Positions 62,065 through 64,000 of a stretch of 64,000 bases of DNA are shown piece after piece. The position numbers and the translations under genes are program-made. Numbering within the stretch: position 1 is the first letter of the stretch; the number at the start of each line of letters is the position of its first letter. This stretch comes from CAWKOH01 sp963851245. Its GTDB lineage: Bacteria > Actinomycetota > Acidimicrobiia > Acidimicrobiales > Palsa-688. The DNA is taken from contig CAWKOH010000003.1 in NCBI GenBank assembly GCA_963851245.1, forward strand, positions 496,001-560,000, read 5' to 3'. The notes below the pieces were generated by a model. It saw only the letters and a list, made by a program, of their open reading frames with translations. It searched no databases and was not told the origin of the DNA.

Positions 62065-62664
62065 ATGTCCGAAGGCCACTACTTCGACGCTGATCCCGCA
62101 GTAGCATCACGCCCCGGCCACGTCGACTTGGTCCTGCCCGACTTCCGGGCCCGCCTGCAATCGGACCGAGGCGTCTTTTCAGCCGGGGTGGTCGATCCGG
62201 GCACACTCCACCTGCTCCGGGCGGTCCCCGCCGCGGCCTTGACCGGCAACCTGCTCGACCTCGGCTGTGGCTATGGACCCATAGCGTGCACGCTGGCTCA
62301 CCGGTCGCCCTTGGCCACGGTCTGGGCGGTCGACGTCAATGAGCGGGCCTTGGCCTTGACGGCCGCCAACGCCGGAGCCTTGGGGCAGCCGAACGTACGG
62401 GTGATCCGGCCCGAGGCGGCGCCATCGGACCTCACCTTCGCAGGGATCTGGTCCAATCCCCCGATTCGTATCGGGAAGGCCGCTCTGCACGAGCTTCTGC
62501 TGTCCTGGTTGCCGCGTCTGGAGCCGTCGGGCTCGGCCTGGTTGGTCGTCCAGCGCCACCTTGGAGCCGATTCGCTGGCGTCGTGGCTGGGCCAATCGGG
62601 GTGGGCGGTCGTCCGGGTGGGGTCCAAGCGGGGCTACCGGATCCTGAAGGTGGATCAGCAGTGA
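62065..62664 (+). CDS. Class I SAM methyltransferase, RsmC-like (16S rRNA m2G type)
   Basis: This 199-residue protein has 'HYFDADPAVASRPGHVDLVL', 'SDRGVFSAGVVDPGTLHLLR', the SAM loop 'LLDLGCGYGPIACTLA', and the catalytic 'WSNPPIRIGKAALHELLLSW'. This is the MTS domain of RsmC/RlmG. It is about half the length of E. coli RsmC, lacking the N-terminal duplicate, as in other Actinobacteria. The substrate guanine is not known. ATG at 62065, divergent from def. Confidence 0.88.
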   Translation: MSEGHYFDADPAVASRPGHVDLVLPDFRARLQSDRGVFSAGVVDPGTLHLLRAVPAAALTGNLLDLGCGYGPIACTLAHRSPLATVWAVDVNERALALTAANAGALGQPNVRVIRPEAAPSDLTFAGIWSNPPIRIGKAALHELLLSWLPRLEPSGSAWLVVQRHLGADSLASWLGQSGWAVVRVGSKRGYRILKVDQQ

Positions 62665-63182
62665 GGCAGCTGGGCCCTACAGATCTCAAGCGTCTGCACC
62701 GGGACTGGAACCGGCGCTCAGCCGGTCGGCTGGCCCTGCTGCTGGAGGCGATCCAGTCGCCGTACAACGTGGGTGCCATCGTGCGATCGGCGGCCGCCTA
62801 CCGGGTCGAGCAACTGTACCTGGCCGGCCAGACGATCTCGCCGGGGAACCACAAGGCCGCCAAAGTGTCGATGGGGACCGAGCGGTATCTGTCGTGGTCG
62901 GCGTTCGAGCGGGGAGCCGATGCGGCCGACGCGGCGCGCGACGACGGTTTCACCGTCATCGGCCTTGAGTTGGCCGACGCCGCCGTGCCGCTTCATCAGT
63001 TGACGGCGGGCACCGACGTCTGCCTGGCGGTAGGCAACGAGGACCATGGCCTGAGCCCGGCCACCATCTCAGCGTGTGATGCGGTGGCGTTCCTGCCTAT
63101 GACCGGCCGGGTCGGATCGCTGAACGTTGCTACCGCGACGTCTATCGCGCTTTACGAGCTGAGGAGGCAGGGATGGACGTAA
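62661..63182 (+). CDS. TrmH/SpoU-family RNA 2'-O-methyltransferase
   Basis: The 173-residue protein from GTG 62661 is a SPOUT enzyme: 'IQSPYNVGAIVRSAAAYRVE', 'CLAVGNEDHGLSP', 'FLPMTGRVGSLNVATATSIA'. The short N-terminal part 'LGPTDLKRLHRDWNRRSAGR' is basic. This is the TrmH-like group modifying tRNA or rRNA 2'-OH; G18 of tRNA is one possibility. The start overlaps the upstream methyltransferase stop (GTGA), so the pair form an operon. Confidence 0.88.
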   Translation: MRQLGPTDLKRLHRDWNRRSAGRLALLLEAIQSPYNVGAIVRSAAAYRVEQLYLAGQTISPGNHKAAKVSMGTERYLSWSAFERGADAADAARDDGFTVIGLELADAAVPLHQLTAGTDVCLAVGNEDHGLSPATISACDAVAFLPMTGRVGSLNVATATSIALYELRRQGWT

Positions 63183-63200
63183 GCGCCACCCAGGACCAGC

Positions 63201-64000
63201 TCACAACCCCAGCGAGCTGGAGCGCGGGTAGCTGTCGGCCGGGTCGGTGATGACGTTCAAGAGATAGGGAACGCCCGCGCCCAAGGCCCGATCCAGGGCG
63301 GCCCCGATCTGGTCCGGGTCCCGGACCGTCTCGCCGGCACCCCCCAGGGCGGCGACGACGGAGTCGTAGCGGGTCTCGGGCTGCAGGTCGCAGGCCACGT
63401 CGTACCCGTACAGCGCCTTCATGGGGTGCTTCTCGAGACCCCAAACACCGTTATTGCCGATGATCAGGACGGCGGGCAGTCCGTGGCGCACCATGCTGTC
63501 AACGTCCATCAGTGAGAAGCCGGCCGCACCGTCGCCCAGGATGGCCACCACCTGGCTGGACGACCGCGCCAGCCGGGCGCCGATGGCGTAGCCGGGCCCG
63601 TTACCGAGGCAACCGTACGGACCGGTGTCCAGCCAGCAACCGGGCCGGCCCGGATCGATGTACTTCCCGGCGTAGGACGCGAAGTCTCCCCCGTCGCATA
63701 TCACCACCCCGTCCGGCTCCAGCCGGCGAACCAGCTCGCCGAAGACCCGGGTGGGTTTGATCGGATCGGACGCCGCCGAAAGTAGGGCCCGATCGCTTTC
63801 CCGCCAGGCGTCTTCGGCGTCCCTCAGCGTCTTGATCCAGGGGTCGTGGTCCTCCCGGGGGCCCGACCAATTGGCCAGACCGGCCAGGATGGCCCCCAGG
63901 TCACCGACCACCGGTAAAGCCGAGGGGACGTGACCGGCGACCCCGTCCTCGCTGTCGACGAGGTGCACCACCCGGGCCGACCCGAAGGACCCGTACCCGA
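63201..64000 (-). CDS. TPP-dependent enzyme, acetolactate synthase-like (C-terminal part; runs off the window)
   Basis: About 266 residues are visible, from 'GYGSFGSARVVHLVDSEDGV' at the window edge to a stop at 63201. The pyrophosphate-binding C-terminal domain is clear: 'VVICDGGDFASYAGKYIDPG', 'GPGYAIGARLARSSSQVVAI' and the TPP motif 'LGDGAAGFSLMDVDSMVRHG' ending in 'NNGVWGLEKHPM'. This is the acetolactate synthase/oxalyl-CoA decarboxylase superfamily. The N-terminal domain that would settle the substrate is not in the window. Confidence 0.85.
   Translation of the reverse strand, partial: GYGSFGSARVVHLVDSEDGVAGHVPSALPVVGDLGAILAGLANWSGPREDHDPWIKTLRDAEDAWRESDRALLSAASDPIKPTRVFGELVRRLEPDGVVICDGGDFASYAGKYIDPGRPGCWLDTGPYGCLGNGPGYAIGARLARSSSQVVAILGDGAAGFSLMDVDSMVRHGLPAVLIIGNNGVWGLEKHPMKALYGYDVACDLQPETRYDSVVAALGGAGETVRDPDQIGAALDRALGAGVPYLLNVITDPADSYPRSSSLGL

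Overview
The window is GC-rich (roughly two thirds G+C) bacterial chromosome. Almost all genes are housekeeping genes, packed on the minus strand with 1-4 base start/stop overlaps. The gene repertoire (scpA/scpB beside rluB, trpS, tlyA-nadK-recN, a DUF1844 protein next to infC, class I aldolase, long-form hisG) and the ~3.07 kb of exonic 23S rRNA suggest an uncultured actinobacterium, possibly Acidimicrobiia-like. That placement is an inference from gene content; no tree was made.

Layout. 1-1.75 kb: start of a secreted tandem-repeat protein, a decayed phage Bet/RecT recombinase fragment, and tRNA-Pro(GGG). 1.5-13.1 kb: SpoIIE-type phosphatase, der, DUF512 radical-SAM protein, ispH (plus strand), then plsC-cmk-aroA-tyrA and rluB-scpB-scpA. 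13.1-22.7 kb: trpS, a DksA-like protein, a Nudix hydrolase, pyrG, recN-nadK-tlyA, a phasin-like protein, a HAD phosphatase and a DUF1015 protein. 22.9-28.5 kb: korA-korB 2-oxoacid:ferredoxin oxidoreductase, class I aldolase, a HAD hydrolase and an SSB. 28.6-37.3 kb: an Arg-rich TPR protein and a 16S-23S-5S rRNA operon on the minus strand. 37.4-45.2 kb: mpg and the arginine operon argC-B-D-F-R-G-H. 45.5-52.6 kb: pheT/pheS, a soluble histidine kinase, an rRNA/tRNA methyltransferase, rplT-rpmI-infC. 52.7-59 kb: DUF1844 protein, cold-shock-like protein, hisG, and a riboflavin cluster with mog and rpe. 59-64 kb: VOC protein, rsmB-fmt-def, two RNA methyltransferases on the plus strand, and a partial TPP enzyme.

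The most notable content is in the 23S rRNA gene. It is split by two group I introns, each encoding a LAGLIDADG homing endonuclease. One lies after E. coli position 1923, the insertion site of the Chlamydomonas I-CeuI intron. The other lies after position 2593, the site of the I-CreI intron, and its protein resembles I-CreI in length and motifs. Both introns show P1 pairings with a U.G at the 5' splice site, a terminal G, and R/S-like core elements.

A second recurring pattern is eleven apparent single-base frameshifts in essential genes (rluB, scpB, trpS twice, pyrG, korA, argH, hisG, ribBA, mog twice). Ten are one base too many and one is one base too few, nearly all in G/C runs. They are most likely assembly errors, and the coordinates given here treat those genes as intact. 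Three starts are non-canonical or doubtful: infC (AUA), fmt (CUG) and tlyA (none visible).
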